Assembly: GCA_036362985.1 (NCBI GenBank)
Contig: JAYGXS010000004.1
Span: 24,784,161-24,848,160 of the forward strand
Direction: 5' to 3'
DNA from: Ligula intestinalis
Taxonomy: Eukaryota; Platyhelminthes; Cestoda; Diphyllobothriidea; Diphyllobothriidae
DNA: 64,000 nt
The notes below the pieces were generated by a model, which made no database searches, had not been told where the DNA came from, and saw only the letters and a list, made by a program, of their open reading frames with translations. The position numbers were made by a program, and so were the translations under genes. This document shows, one piece after another, positions 1 through 11,266 of this stretch; within the stretch, counting starts at the first letter, position 1; every line of letters starts with the position of its first letter.

Positions 1-84
1 AAGATCCTGCATCATTCTACTGTTGTACGTTACTAGTTGTTTTAGGGATCAACTGAAGGTTGGGATCAGACTTTTTGCCAGAAC

Positions 85-250
85 ACGTATCATGCCGCAC
101 TACACCCACCAGTTTTATTACCATTTTTTCCTTGGCCCAGCGCCCTTTCCCACAGCAAAGTCCACTGAGGCTTGGTAGAACAGAACTGTATACGCAGTGG
201 GTTGCGAGCACCCGTGCCATTTCAGCGATCTGCACGATATGCGCCGAAAT
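85..250 (-). repeat. Dispersed repeat, also at 40165-40330
   Basis: Minus-strand sequence around CTGAAATGGCAC, CCACTGCGTA, TTCTGTTCTACCAA and GCTGTGGGAAAG aligns with plus-strand 40165-40330. Function unknown. Confidence 0.5.
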
Positions 251-720
251 ATGAAGTAATGTTTTCCATAAGCTTACTGATGGAAATGATAAACGATTAA
301 ATATTGCTGTAAAAATATATATCAGATAACTTTATCCAAAGAGGCTTTCAGCCTGAGACCCCACCGCCTCATCAGTACGCATCTGGACAGCCATGTAAGT
401 AAAAAGAGAAAAAAGTGGTTGCTTAATAGTTTACTGTTCCCGTTTGTGGAATCTCAAGGTAAATAGGCTGTCACATCTAAAAACCTGTCTTATCATAAAG
501 ATAAAAACAAGCCGCTAGCGAGGGAGAAGGATTAAGGTCGAGAAACTTTGAAGTCTTGGCTATTATGGTATGGCTATGGCCGATGAGCAAAGTCAATAGA
601 CTTCGTGTTTACACTGGTGCATAGAAGCTCACCATATGGTTACAGGAACACTCGTCTCCTGCGTCAGGGCCCCTCTCGAGCCCCATCAGTAGCCGAGGAG
701 GGGCTACTAGTATGGACGGC

Positions 721-805
721 AGACCTACACCTACACCGACAATGACTGCTTCTGGTTTATTAGTCGTCATCAGCCAGTTATACCCAGTTCCAGGTTTGTA
801 AATAC
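721..805 (-). mobile_element. SINE fragment with hammerhead-like core
   Basis: On the minus strand CTGGCTGATGACGAC (CUGAUGA at 767-773) is followed by a stem-loop and CCAGAAGCAGTCATTG. GAAA is changed to GAAG. The segment matches the ribozyme block of the SINEs at 2040-2172, 10646-10888 and 49500-49665; the tRNA head has decayed beyond recognition. Confidence 0.65.
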
Positions 806-2039
806 CGAGACTGCTTGCCAAGTGCTGAATACAAGCAAAGGAGCCTAGCTTCAGGACCGAATTTTGAAGCTGTTCTGCATTAGGCTTAGGTTCAAGGGGA
901 TGAATATCTGGTAATGCTGCAGCCCAACGCCCCCCCCTCCTAACTCGTGAAGGCACAGAGGAGATCACTCAGAGCATAGGACCTCGCGCGAAGGCAGTTT
1001 TTTTCGGCGTGCCTCAGACCAGGCGCAAAAGTGCGCACTTTGCCTGCCGTCCTGGGTTCAACCTACAGTGGCTTGATCTCAATCTGCCCAGTGAGATGCC
1101 CACAATAGCAGACTAGCCTCATCAATAGGTTGTCCTCAACCCGTCTGCACAGGCCTCAATGCGGTGGCTGCCGCTAGGCATCACTTCGAGCCACACCATC
1201 CTAGCGAAAGGATGGGCGCTCCGACAGTCAAATATCCTACTACCTATTCTTCAACCTCTCTTTAAAGAAAACAATCTTCCTATTTCTCCGGCCTTCCCAT
1301 GTCTTCTCTCTTCTCCTAGAGAGCCAAGTCGAGAAGATTGCAGCCGTTAGGGTTAAGCTGAATTAGCCTTAACATCTCCGAGAGAACCATTTACCGTCCT
1401 AAAGGAACTTGAAATGAACCTTATGCAGCCTTCTGATTGCTGGCCGCCTTGTTTTGTTGACCTTCAGCAGCGCTGTGAACAACTTATTATGTAAATACTT
1501 ACACCGACGGAACCATTAGGAAGAAATAGTGCTTACTGTAGTTCGGCAAAGATGATCTTTTTTTGCTTTTCATCCAGCCTCTACTTGCATATGATCAGTT
1601 AATATGCGTGAATAAATCTGTCAGTTAGGCTGAAGATTCTGGAGAGCCGTCAGCGGGAAAAAACAGAGGCAGGGAGGCTGACACAGCAGGTTGCGCTGAT
1701 AGATGTTTTTCCGTCGTAGTACCTGTGAACAGCTGGTTTTACGTCAACAGCGTTAGGTTGCGTTGGCAGTCTGCCACCGCGGCTGCCAAACGGTGCCGTA
1801 GGATTTCTGGCGGCAATTTCCAGACAGTCTTAAAAAAGCCTGTTAATGGGGTGGCCAAGGCCAACCAAGTGCGTACGGAGGGAGCCGATGATCGTCTTAG
1901 TTTCCCCCTTTACGAGCCATACGACAGTGATACTCGCAACCCTTTTTGACAGGCTTTGGATAGGACGATGAACGCCCACCTATCGAGCTCACTATGGAAC
2001 TCCACCGGTGACAGATAACCGTTGTCGACGAGTACAAGA
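806..2039. other. No gene seen; unannotated spacer
   Basis: Mixed-composition sequence with only short closed frames. A GGTTGAACCC-like B box on the minus strand near 1055-1065 could be a SINE vestige, but no A box supports it. 251-720 is likewise empty. Confidence 0.6.
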
Positions 2040-2172
2040 AAACCTGAGGTTGCCAGTGCTGGCTTATTAGCCGTCATCAGCCGGTCATACCCAACCCCAG
2101 GGGCTGCACTAAGCCAGGCTAGAACCCGCGACTTGTTGATCAGAAGTCCCATATTCTAACCACTGAGCCACC
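2040..2172 (-). mobile_element. tRNA-derived SINE with A and B boxes
   Basis: Minus-strand A box TGGCTCAGTGG (2160-2170) and B box GGTTCTAGCC (2117-2126) give pol III promoter spacing. They are followed by GGGTTGGGTATGACCGG, then CTGATGACGGCTAATAAGCC at 2061-2080, the hammerhead box plus stem II. The GAAA box is lost in this copy, so cleavage is not expected. Confidence 0.8.
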
Positions 2173-2212
2173 GGTATTAAACATAATAGGAGGATAATCC
2201 TGTTTAAGGTCC

Positions 2213-3181
2213 TAGTGTGGTACGCGCCAGAATTCGTGCAACGTGCTGGCAGATGCAAAAGATTGATGCTCTTCCGCTAATCGGCATTGACTCAGGTTGT
2301 GATACTGATTATGGTGCAGTCTATTCTGAAGTTATTTCAGTCATGATAGGATGCGAGCTTTTTAATGAGCTTCGTTCTGACCACTAACAAAACGCACACA
2401 CTATACAAAGTAACTTTTTTAGCAGTATGCGTATTTATCCTTGATTTGACTGCCTTTTCAAATGCAAATATATACTATGGAAAACGCTTACCAAAAAATT
2501 ATTTATTATAGTCTTTTGGTAGCAAATTGAGCCTACTTTAAAGTTTATAATTAAAGAAAGGATATCTTTCGATTTCAAAAAAGTTTATAAATTGCCGAAT
2601 AATTTTGAAACTTACTGCCTGCAACACTCGAATTCAAGGTTTACAAACTATGCACTGTGTACATCCTGTTTCAGGAAAAGTACGTTACCGCCTACAGTTT
2701 GAGGAAGAAATCAAATAGTTCTCATAAAATGTTGCAACAGATTTGAAACATGCTTCATACAGTATAGGCAGCATTAATTATTTGACGGATATGATGCATT
2801 ATGAATTAACCCCTCACAATCGTAGAAATTTTTTTAAACCGAAAGATACCCTTTCTTTAAGGATAAAATTTAAAGAAAGCGTTATTTTCTACCAAACGAC
2901 CACACGAAATTTTTTTTCGTGCATGCTTTCCATAAAATATATTTTTATTTTTATGGGCAGTCAAAATCAATGATATAAACACATCCTATGTAAAAAGTCA
3001 CTTTTTATAGTATATAAGTGTCGTTAGCAGTCAGAAATTAGCTCGCTAAAAAGCCGACATCGTATAATGACTGAAATTGCTTCAGAATCGACCACACGAA
3101 TATCAGTCAATGCCGATTGGCGGAAGAGCATCAATCTTTCGCATATGTCGGCATGTTGCACGAATTCTGGCGTGTGCTGTA
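2213..3181. mobile_element. Foldback (long terminal inverted repeat) element, copy 1
   Basis: The arms at 2225-2400 and 3000-3172 are inverted copies of each other over about 170 bp. Both start CGCCAGAATTCGTGCAAC and continue through ATTGATGCTCTTCCGC and AATCGGCATTGACT. The centre is AT-rich and non-coding. A full-length diverged second copy at 33235-34205 shows it is a mobile family. The outer end looks like CAG.GTGGTACGCGCCAG, loosely hAT-like, but no target duplication could be fixed. It is a non-autonomous DNA element by structure; the parent transposase is unknown. Confidence 0.8.
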
Positions 3182-5430
3182 TGCATAGGAAACCTACTTC
3201 GCGCTGCAATGACTATGCCAAGTAGTTGTTCCAGCGACCGTATCTTCTTACGTATACTTTCAATAAACTTTCACCATACCCTTTTATGTGTATGGTAACA
3301 GGATCAAATATAGCATGTAGCTACAGTGAAGCCTCGCCTGACAAGTAGCTCTACCTACGAGCATTGCAGGTAACGAGCGAGCCGCTAGCAGAAAATTTGA
3401 TCGGTTTCATGAGCTTCCACTTTATTAACGAGTTGTCAGTGCGTGTGTCTGTGTGCCTGTGTCCGCCATCGAGTCTTGTTTTCAGGGCATGTGTCCTTGG
3501 TCGCCTGTAGCCTACAAGTGAACTGATGCAGTTTGATTGGATACATTTCACAAAATGAACGTTTTGCACGACGAGCTTGGCGCTGGAGCAGGCTTAACTC
3601 GTTAACGTAGGTTCTAATGTAATCAATAACGTCAAGTGTTGTTCATCTTTCACACAATTGCGGAGAGAGGGCATGGTAGACGGTCGGTATAAAGTCCATC
3701 ATTCAATTTTAGGTGCCTATTCATTAGTTTGTTCACCCATCGTGACAAACTTAAACATCTTCCAGCAACTTCAATTTATCTCAGCCAGAAGAAATATAAC
3801 CTAACGCCATTTCTGCCAATATTCTGAGGTAAGTGCACTTCACTATAACGGCCTGTATTATGAATCTACAGATTAAAAGTCCCCGCTTGAATAACGGTGT
3901 GTAAAAAATTAGAAAATCACAGTTAAATCAAGTAATGCACCACAAGGATTTTTTGGAGCGGTAGCTTTTTGAGCATACCAAACCACATGCACCGCGAAAA
4001 ATCCCTCCAAAACCGTGGTTGTTGTAGGGCAGGGAAAATCTGGAGGTAACTTGGCTTTGTAGCAAATACTAGAGTCACGGTTTTGGGGTCTTCGATGACG
4101 TCATATTCGATGCCTTTTTGAAAGCCCTTTGAGTGCAAAATGTTATTTGCGTGGGATTGCAAGTCGGATAAATCAAAAACATACCTCATGCAAAGACTTG
4201 CATCTTAGTACCATGGCTTTGAGCAAACTTTCTTGCAGTCAATTGGAATCGGCTTTTCAAGTGGCTGCAAGTTTGAAACTATATAAGACAACGCCAGTGT
4301 ACTTATTAGTTCCCACCATTTAATATGATATTAACCACACAGCAGACCATTCCGAAATAACAGCAAAATCCCAGACGGCCGTTTTAGTGTTGTACAAAGA
4401 AAAAAAAGTATTTTTAATAATCAGATTGGTAAGTAAAAATAACACATGGTGAAATCGCAGACTACACTGTACAATATCGGGAAAACACAAGATTCAGCAA
4501 CGGACTATCTGGGTATAGACATAGCAGAGGAAGTAATTCCTGCCAGAAATAGGGAAGTGAATTAATTTGACTGTTGTTTCTGGAGGGTGTGATTGAATAT
4601 ATCAAAACTGAAAATAGAAAGGCCAAAAGGACACACTAGTGAAATGGTTGGTTTTTATAATAGCGCACTACATACGTTGAATCAAATTGTGCTCCCTCGT
4701 CGACTAATGAATTATCTTCTCCTACTGTTGGCTAGAAGCATGGCAAAGGCACTAATTTTCTTGGTCGCGAGAGTAAAAAAATAGTTTTTTTCAAATGAGG
4801 AATATAATTCCTTACATGCGCATTGTACATACGTCGAAATCCTTATGTCAATTAGATGGTTATATTTGCCGATGGCAGAATACATACAGTAGATAACCTA
4901 ATTCATGAAACGTAAAGAGGGGGAGTAAGCCCACAATTGAAGATAATTCACTTTGTTTATTGAAATGATTTGAGGCGAAAAAAAGCTCATTACCATAAAA
5001 GCATTCAGTTTAGATTATGTATTGAAGGATAAAAAGGGATAAATTGGATGAAATCCAATTTTTGAGATGCTCAAGGAGTTGCCTAAGTTATGAAACTTTG
5101 CAAACTAAAATCTCTGGTTTATGTGAGTTTTCCTATACAAAAAAATTCATATAAGCCGGAGACTATTCAATTTTATCTTTCAAGAAAACGGAATGTTTTG
5201 TTTAGGGTTCGGGAAAATTAGGTAAGCACAAGCTTTCATTGTTTTCGGGAAATAAAAAGCCAGTTCAGTTTTAAAACAGGTTCTGTTTTTGCAACTCTGA
5301 TGTGTTTGATACCATAAACTTAATGACTAAAATTTAACAGCTCTAGCTTGGTTTACTACAACGAAAATAAGGAACGTAATAAACATATATTTGAGAAGGT
5401 AAGGTGATCTCGGGAACCATTGTTTGATCT
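3182..5430. other. No gene seen; AT-rich spacer
   Basis: Short frames only. The longest (3923-4189, minus) has no recognised domain and begins in a GAG|GTATGT context that looks more like a splice donor than a start. No family relation to other parts of the window was found. Confidence 0.55.
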
Positions 5431-5432
5431 TT

Positions 5433-5480
5433 CTGACGTTTCAAAAATCTACAGGCTTTCGTCACCATATATATATATAT
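5433..5480 (-). ncRNA. Hammerhead-like motif, downstream member of a pair
   Basis: Minus strand: UGACGA (5459-5464), a 16-nt stem II region, GAAAC (5438-5442), GUC (5435-5437), then AGAAAG. The first C of CUGANGA is replaced where a TA microsatellite abuts, and stem II is weak. The tail GAAACGUCAG is identical to the one at PLE ends. Confidence 0.45.
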
Positions 5481-5631
5481 ATATTCACTCAGGAATGTGC
5501 GAACACCGATCGAATAGGCTTCCGAACTAAACAAAGTTCATGTGGTGGTCAGAGGTCCCCAACGGGTGACCGCCTGCCAGGCCGATTCCGGCCAAGTCAT
5601 AATAGCAGTAAGGGGGTATGACAGCATCTGG

Positions 5632-5690
5632 GGGTAACTTGATACAGAACTGTTTCGGGCTTATTAGCCTTCATCATATATATATATATA
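5632..5690 (-). ncRNA. Hammerhead-like motif, upstream member of a pair
   Basis: Minus strand: UGAUGA (5671-5676), hairpin GGCUAAUAAGCC, then GAA and a stem III hairpin ACAG-UU-CUGU, followed by A as the predicted cleavage nucleotide (triplet GUA). Stems II and III form cleanly. The 5' strand of stem I has been overrun by the TA repeat at 5677-5692, so this copy probably cannot close stem I. Confidence 0.5.
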
Positions 5691-5699
5691 TATGTGAAC

Positions 5700-6450
5700 A
5701 CCCATGACAGGTGGTCATTTTTCTCTGTCACTCCGTAAGGAAAAGTTGTTCAAACATTTTCTATCTACAGTGGACTCTGAATGAATACGGAAAGGGTAGA
5801 TTATATAGTCATAGTCATAGTATATACTCTGCCACTCCGTTCTGCATTTTCACCCTTATAAAATTATGTCACCTGTAGTCCACCGCATCTCAAACAATGT
5901 AAACAACGAAGACTCTGTGGGATACGATGGGGTCCAACCAGGTAATGGACGATAGACCCTATCCCACTATTTATAAGCTGGTTAATATAAGAAGGCGTAG
6001 AGGCAAGAGTAATAGGGAAATTTAATAAGGTATAACAAGCGTAGAATGTAAGTAATATGCAAGTGACTCCCAGACAAGTGCAGTCCAGCCATGAATGGGT
6101 CGGAGTCCAGAGGAGCAGTCTGGCAAGTAGATCACCGGGTCCGGACAACTATAACCGAACAGTAGATCCTCGGTTTCGGGCGTGACTGAGCGTAAACAAC
6201 TCCCCCGCACTAAGCTCCTGGCCTTGATTTGTGGTTGGCACGTAAGGCCAGACAGGGGGTGACCTCGGACGGAGGTTTTGATCTCGGCTCTTGCGCACGA
6301 GCGGTGGTCATGCCAGATATGACCTGTCCCCGCGACCTCCAAAGAAAGCATGGCTAAGAAGTACAAGGTCACTACAAATCAAATGCCGATTCGCGTGAAA
6401 ACAGGTTGTAATACGTACTCGAGCTTCGGTCTGTTTGGTACAAACGTATT
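5700..6450. other. No gene seen; spacer
   Basis: Contains a short ATAGTC-type repeat at 5806-5823. Overlapping minus-strand frames at 5864-6372 show no domain. Confidence 0.55.
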
Positions 6451-6454
6451 TTAC

Positions 6455-6890
6455 ATAACGTGTAATAGGGAACTATATGTATCCGAATACTTATCAAAGA
6501 AGTATTTTCAAACGAAGTTCTATTCATGCTGCTTCATTCACTCGGTTTTTGCATGAGCGGGCTTTCTCTATATTAACAAAAACTAAGTTTACGTAGTATT
6601 CCCGGTTTTTCAGTTTTTCCAGATTTTCCGCTTCAGCGAAAAAGCTTACTACTTCTAAACAACGTTATATCACTTGAAAAACCGCAATATATCCTCTATG
6701 CAATAAGGATGGTTTCTTTACTGCTGTAAGATTTTTGACGAGGCAACTAAGGCTGCTTATGCATAGCAGGGGTTTTCTTGTAAAAACCATGCGATTTCAT
6801 GAGTGAGGCCACCGAATATATATACGTAGTTACAGAGGCCCGCATTCCAAAACCAGCCTGATTCAATCGACGAATTGACCTGGAAGCGGG
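6455..6890 (+). repeat. Dispersed repeat, also at 30035-30470
   Basis: Diverged but colinear with 30035-30470: shared TTTTGCATGA.CGGGCTT, AACGTTATAT, TTGCTGTAAGA and GCATGAG-type segments in the same order. Non-coding. Confidence 0.65.
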
Positions 6891-6959
6891 CTTTACCACA
6901 ACATTGGACAAAAAAAGATTCAAAATTATATTTTGCACGTGAAAGCGTCTGCCTGACAA

Positions 6960-7330
6960 TTGATTACTGCCTTATGAGCTTCGGTGCGTAGCGCCTGCCA
7001 AAGCAGTCCCATAGACCTAAATTTTCAGGTCGTTAATTGCCTGGCTCAGCAGGTAAGGGAAATTCACACTTATCCCAAAGGACTGTGGGATTTGCGGCAG
7101 GGGAATTACCCCTTTTCAGGCACGCGGCTCTCGCGCGCATCCGCACATACATTTGCTGGCCAAAATGTGTCCCAAAAAGAAGATAAGTGAAAACGTGCGA
7201 GTCAGGGAACGTTTGCATTTGGTGTGCCACCCATGGGAACCACAATTTACGAGTTGGATCCCACGCAGTGGAATTCGGTAGCTTCTGGTAACGGATTCTA
7301 TCACTGCATTAGGCGGCTGATGGGAAGGGA
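6960..7330 (+). repeat. Dispersed repeat, inverted copy at 31960-32345
   Basis: Shares TGTGGGATTTG.GGCAG, CACATTTGCTGGC.AAAAT, AAGATAA.TGAAA.CGTG and GCATTAGGC.GCTGATGG with the reverse strand of 31960-32345. Several short antisense frames here are shadows. Confidence 0.65.
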
Positions 7331-7510
7331 AGGGAGGAAGGGGTGAATGAGGAGGTGAAACTGTAATGCTGGGTGGAAGGTGTGTTTAATGAGAGTCGAA
7401 AGACAGATTTAGTAAGGTAAGTATGATGGGAAGAAGGTAGAGGGTGTGGTGAAACCAAATATGAGCTAAGCATTTTCAGCACATAAACGCGTCTTTTCGG
7501 CGTCGTGAGT

Positions 7511-7530
7511 CACACACACACACACACACG
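7511..7530. repeat. (CA)n microsatellite
   Basis: A run of about nine CA units, then CGCACATACA. The surrounding 7331-8080 shows no gene or recognised element. Confidence 0.9.
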
Positions 7531-8079
7531 CACATACAATTCCAAAACATTCATACGTTGGGTTGAACGTTTTTCGGCTTCTAGGCATGCAGGAGAGACC
7601 TGAAACGCTTTCTTGTTCGACCTGTGGTCCATTTTCCGTATGGGCGTATTTCGCTTAATGGTCAAATAATAGGACAATATTGATTTCAAAGGCTCCAAAA
7701 TCCCGTCGACTTATAATAATTTCGTTAAATTTCACCAAATGGAGGACGGATTTCCATTTTTGTTTTATTCTTCCAACAAAAGGTCGAAGTTTATGCCGAT
7801 CGAATTTTATTATACTTAAGCATATCAAAACAAACATAATCTTTTTTAATTTAATATTTTTGAGCACTTACGCCACTATTTCATATTTATTTGCGCCCAC
7901 TAGCCAAGCATTAAATGTTTGAACACAAAATACGTTAAGTAGTTTGGCGAAGGGATCTAGACAGTACTGCTAGTTCTGCAAACAACTTTCAAGAAGAAAT
8001 TTAACTTGGTAGTCTGGCATGCAGTTGGACAGATTATTTTGATTAACTGAGTGGATTTGATAATAATAAATGCTTTAGT

Positions 8080-8440
8080 TGGGAAAACTGTCATCTTAGT
8101 TAAATTTATAGGACAAATTGGGCACTAATTTTGGTTAAATCATGAGTAAGTTTATATCGAACAAATTTCCTATGCTATCAGGTATGACAGAACCAAAGTT
8201 TTAATAAATATGGATTGTGCTGTGGAAGAATTCAAGAGAAAGTAAGAAAATTGGAAGAATATTCCTTTTCAGCGCTGAAAAATCTTGTGCGAAGTTGATA
8301 AAATGGAAGTGAAGCCAACTTTAAGGCATCGCATTTAGTTCCAAGCATAAAGACAGATTTGAGAGTTACAAATTATTGTTTGCTAATATACAAAGTTTTA
8401 CGCCATAAAAGCCAGTTTTGTATATTTTTATGGTAAATGT
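8080..8440 (+). repeat. Dispersed repeat, also at 28600-28950
   Basis: Shared in order with 28600-28950: AATTTCCTATGCTAT, a GAAGTGAAG/GAAGTTAGTG region, GCGCATTTAG-like, GAGAGTTACAAATTAT and AAAGTTTTACGCCATAAAA. It lies just left of the Tc1-like remnant. Confidence 0.6.
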
Positions 8441-8519
8441 GTTTAATCGTACCGATATCTATGAGCGTCAGCTTGACATACAAGGGAAACCGTGACTTGC
8501 TCCCCTTTTTATTGTATAC

Positions 8520-9545
8520 TGCCGTGATGTTCAGGTGTTAAAGTATTTCCTGTCTGAAGCCGACTTCGTGCGCATACGAAAATTGGCAGCCAAAGGGCTG
8601 CCGCGTAAGTCATTAGCCAATATGTTCGATATTAATAAGGCCACAATTTCCAGAATTATTAACTACAGGACCGTGCGTAGACGTAAAATTCATGGACAAA
8701 AACGGTCTTCAACGAACCAAGATGCCGATTTTATTCGTCGAATAGTAAAAAAATACCATAATATGTCCGTCAGTGCTATTCAAACGGAAAATTTGCCAAT
8801 GTTCTTTCGGTAAATAATTACAAACAGAATGCAGGAAAACAGTCTTCATCAGCAGACAGCAACGGTGAAGCCGTATTTAAGTAGGACATTAAATGAGGAA
8901 CATTTATATTTGCTAAGGAATATATTAGTTGCAGGTTTTAAGAGATGAAGTTCTATTTTTAGACAGGCTGGTGAAGTCGACGCAGACAGTAATATGCGGA
9001 AAGAACTTTCCAAGAACGTATACACAGTCATTGCCGACTTTCAAGAGCTGTCATCGCCTAATGGTTTGGATGGCCATCAAATTCGGTGAGCGACCGATTT
9101 GGTGGTCAACAAAAGGCACAATTAACAGTCAAACCTTCCCGGAATATTACAGGACGCCCTAGGATTCAACAACATTAAAAGACGTTGGATGAACACGTTT
9201 ACATTACAAGATAACGCTCTTGTTCACCGATCAAAGGAGGTATGATAATCATTACCCTTAAGAATAAAATTGATTATTTTCATACAACAGCCTGCCTTTC
9301 TGCCTGTGGCTTGCGCAACATTTTTATTCCTCCCGATTCTCCGGACCTTAATCCGATTGAAAATACATTTGCTTTAATCAAAAGTAACTGGGAGAAGCCA
9401 GCAAAACATCTATCAATGGAACAGAAGTTGGAATTTGTAATTAATAATTGTATAAATCAAACAAAAATTGACAATCTGGCTCTATCTTTCCCGTCCCGCC
9501 TTATGGCTGTTTTAAACACCAAAGGACAATCCACGAAATATTAGT
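8520..9545 (+). pseudogene. Tc1/mariner-superfamily transposase, frameshifted remnant
   Basis: Three frames together cover a transposase of the usual 340-codon size. 8535-8813 gives an N-terminal helix-turn-helix (LPRKSLANMFDINKATISRI, then basic residues RTVRRRKIHGQKR). 8929-9162 gives the central RLMVWMAIKFGERPI stretch. Around 9205-9235 LQDNALVHRSK carries the second catalytic D. 9242-9544 gives FIPPDSPDLNPIEN with the last acidic residues, then F..IK..W and the C-terminus with a TAG stop. At least two frameshifts and a stop at 8811-8813 make it inactive. The enzyme would excise and insert its element at TA by DDE chemistry. Terminal inverted repeats were not identified. It is closer to Tc1 (DNA.VH, PDSPDLNPIE) than to the mariner copies at 56190 and 59470. 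Confidence 0.85.
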
Positions 9546-10290
9546 ATGTTACAAATTTATTAACTTTCCTTATTTTGTATTTTAACCTCTTTTTTTACAC
9601 TGGTGTCACTTGCACAAGGACTTACATAATTGACCTCTCGTTCATCCTTTTTTTCGATTTCACAAGTTTCGATAAAACTAATTAGTTCTCCCTTAATAAC
9701 TGATACTTTATAAATTCAGATATCATTTCCTTTTAAGATTAATTTTTCCTCTGACGTTATATCAATTGTGCGTCCGTGGGGTCAATGCCCTGCGAACTAC
9801 AAGGGTTTTCGTACGACTTTGATGGCGTTGCTTGCAGCACTCGCAGAACAGTAACTTGATTGGGCCCTACATATCAATTTTGCCAAAAATGGCAGTCCAA
9901 ACACAACTCTAAACTGTGTTTTTTACAGGAGTGTTGACCTGGAGATGGGACAGAAGAATCACAGAGGAAGTCCATCCAACGAGCACTGCCATAAAAACAG
10001 GCACTTCAACCTTATCCAGATTCGATAGCGCTTACCGACATGCCTATATGATGTTCCCGCAAGGAAGACTCTCTTGTTTCCAAGAATCTCAAATCTGTGT
10101 TCTCACATTCAGTCGAATAAAGGGGTCAATAGTAAGGGGACATTACGAGAATTATAAGCACATAAAAATAAATTATTTTCGCCTAGAATAGCATTGGATA
10201 CAGTGTAAAAATATACCAAGGCCACCATTGACAGTGAGCTTTTCTACTAAGACAAACGAACATGCAAGTCCCAAGAAGTAATCGACAAGA
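9546..10290. other. Spacer right of the Tc1-like remnant
   Basis: Probably includes the decayed 3' end of that transposon, but no inverted partner for the sequence near 8480 was found. No other feature. Confidence 0.5.
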
Positions 10291-10294
10291 ACGC

Positions 10295-10375
10295 GAAGAT
10301 GAAATGTCAAAACGTCAGGCGAATAAAAGTGCTTTCTCAGCTATCTACTCTTCTCCTTCTCAATTGGGTTACATG
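10295..10375 (+). mobile_element. Degenerate PLE 3' terminus (type B)
   Basis: AAAACGTCAGGCGAATAAAA followed by a decayed copy of the C-T-C-A-G-C-GATC / TTCTTCTTCTCAATTG segment seen at 17535-17600 and 47195-47260. No coding part of the PLE remains. Confidence 0.55.
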
Positions 10376-10645
10376 GAAGGGATCATGCTATCACATTGCT
10401 CGTAAACTTATCTATGGAAGAAACATTGTATATTTCTAATAATTATTAATAAAACGTTATATAGTGCTCATAAAATGGTGAAGTGGACGTAGGTCATATT
10501 GTATATTATACAAGAGGCATTAATAAATGCATTGATATGCTGCAACCTGAATGTACATTTCACGGTCTTTAGACTGTTTAAAAAAGAAAAATGCTTTGTC
10601 GTCTAATATAATTTTAAAAAAAATTGAATGAGAACAAAGCAAGTA

Positions 10646-10888
10646 GATTTGACATTCATTGATGAAATTTTACAGACTACTATCGGAACCACTTGTCACG
10701 CTTTGCCTTAAGCCTAATTTCTCTGGCCCTGGCAGCAGCCAGCAAAGAAAAGGGAGACTTGAATGGCCATTTCTGGGTTATTAGCTCTTGTCGGCGAGTT
10801 ATACCCAAACTCAAATAGTGCACCACCCAAGGGTCGAGCTCGCGATCTTTTAGATTAGACTATAACGATCAAACCATTGAGCCATGAG
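10646..10888 (-). mobile_element. Near full-length tRNA-derived SINE with degenerate hammerhead and body
   Basis: The head lies at the right (A-box-like TGGCTCAATGG near 10876-10886, B-box-like GAGCTCGACCC near 10836-10846). The ribozyme remnant in the middle keeps the closing stem and CCAGAAATGGCCATTC, but CUGAUGA is mutated. The 3' body to 10646 recurs at 10913-11050 and 12951-13095. This copy defines the order head, ribozyme, body. Confidence 0.75.
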
Positions 10889-10912
10889 CTTGTTGTCTCA
10901 TCAGTTTAGGTC

Positions 10913-11050
10913 GGGAGATATTGACACTCGTTGATGAAATTTCACCGACCACTAACGGAACTCACTTGTCCCGCTCTGCCCTGGGTCTCATTTCTCGGGC
11001 TCTGACGGCAGAAATGGCCATTCCAGTATCCTTTGTCTTTGTCAAAACTC
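10913..11050 (-). mobile_element. SINE body, second partial copy
   Basis: The same 3' body as in 10646-10755, including a shared segment read in reverse as AGTTCCG.TAGTGGTC, but without the tRNA head. It lies in the same orientation directly to the left of the PLE at 11175. Confidence 0.7.
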
Positions 11051-11266
11051 CTAGTTGCCTAGGACATGTAATTTAATGAATAGTTTCTGCAAACTGAATT
11101 TTAATTTCCTAAGATATTTATTATTAACGAAAAGGGCACATTGTGTTAAAGGATACATTTAAAAAATTTAGTTCCGAAGAAGATGGAATCACTGGAACAA
11201 GAGTTTAATTTTCCTGACGTTTCGGATTCTGTCGAGCATTCTTTATCATAGGTAATGGTACTATAA

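Larger units (their letters stand above)
5433..5692 (-). mobile_element. Retrozyme-like unit: two hammerhead motifs about 214 nt apart
   Basis: The two motifs lie in the same orientation, each preceded by a TA microsatellite (5466-5482 and 5677-5692), and enclose about 190 nt of non-coding sequence. This spacing and direct order resemble retrozymes, small non-coding retroelements whose tandem hammerheads release circular RNA. The two motifs differ in sequence, so they may instead mark the ends of two different elements. Confidence 0.4.

Noticed and set aside
3923..4189. 88-codon minus-strand frame with protein-like composition
   Set aside because: No domain, no second copy, and its apparent start lies in a donor-like GAG|GTATGT context.
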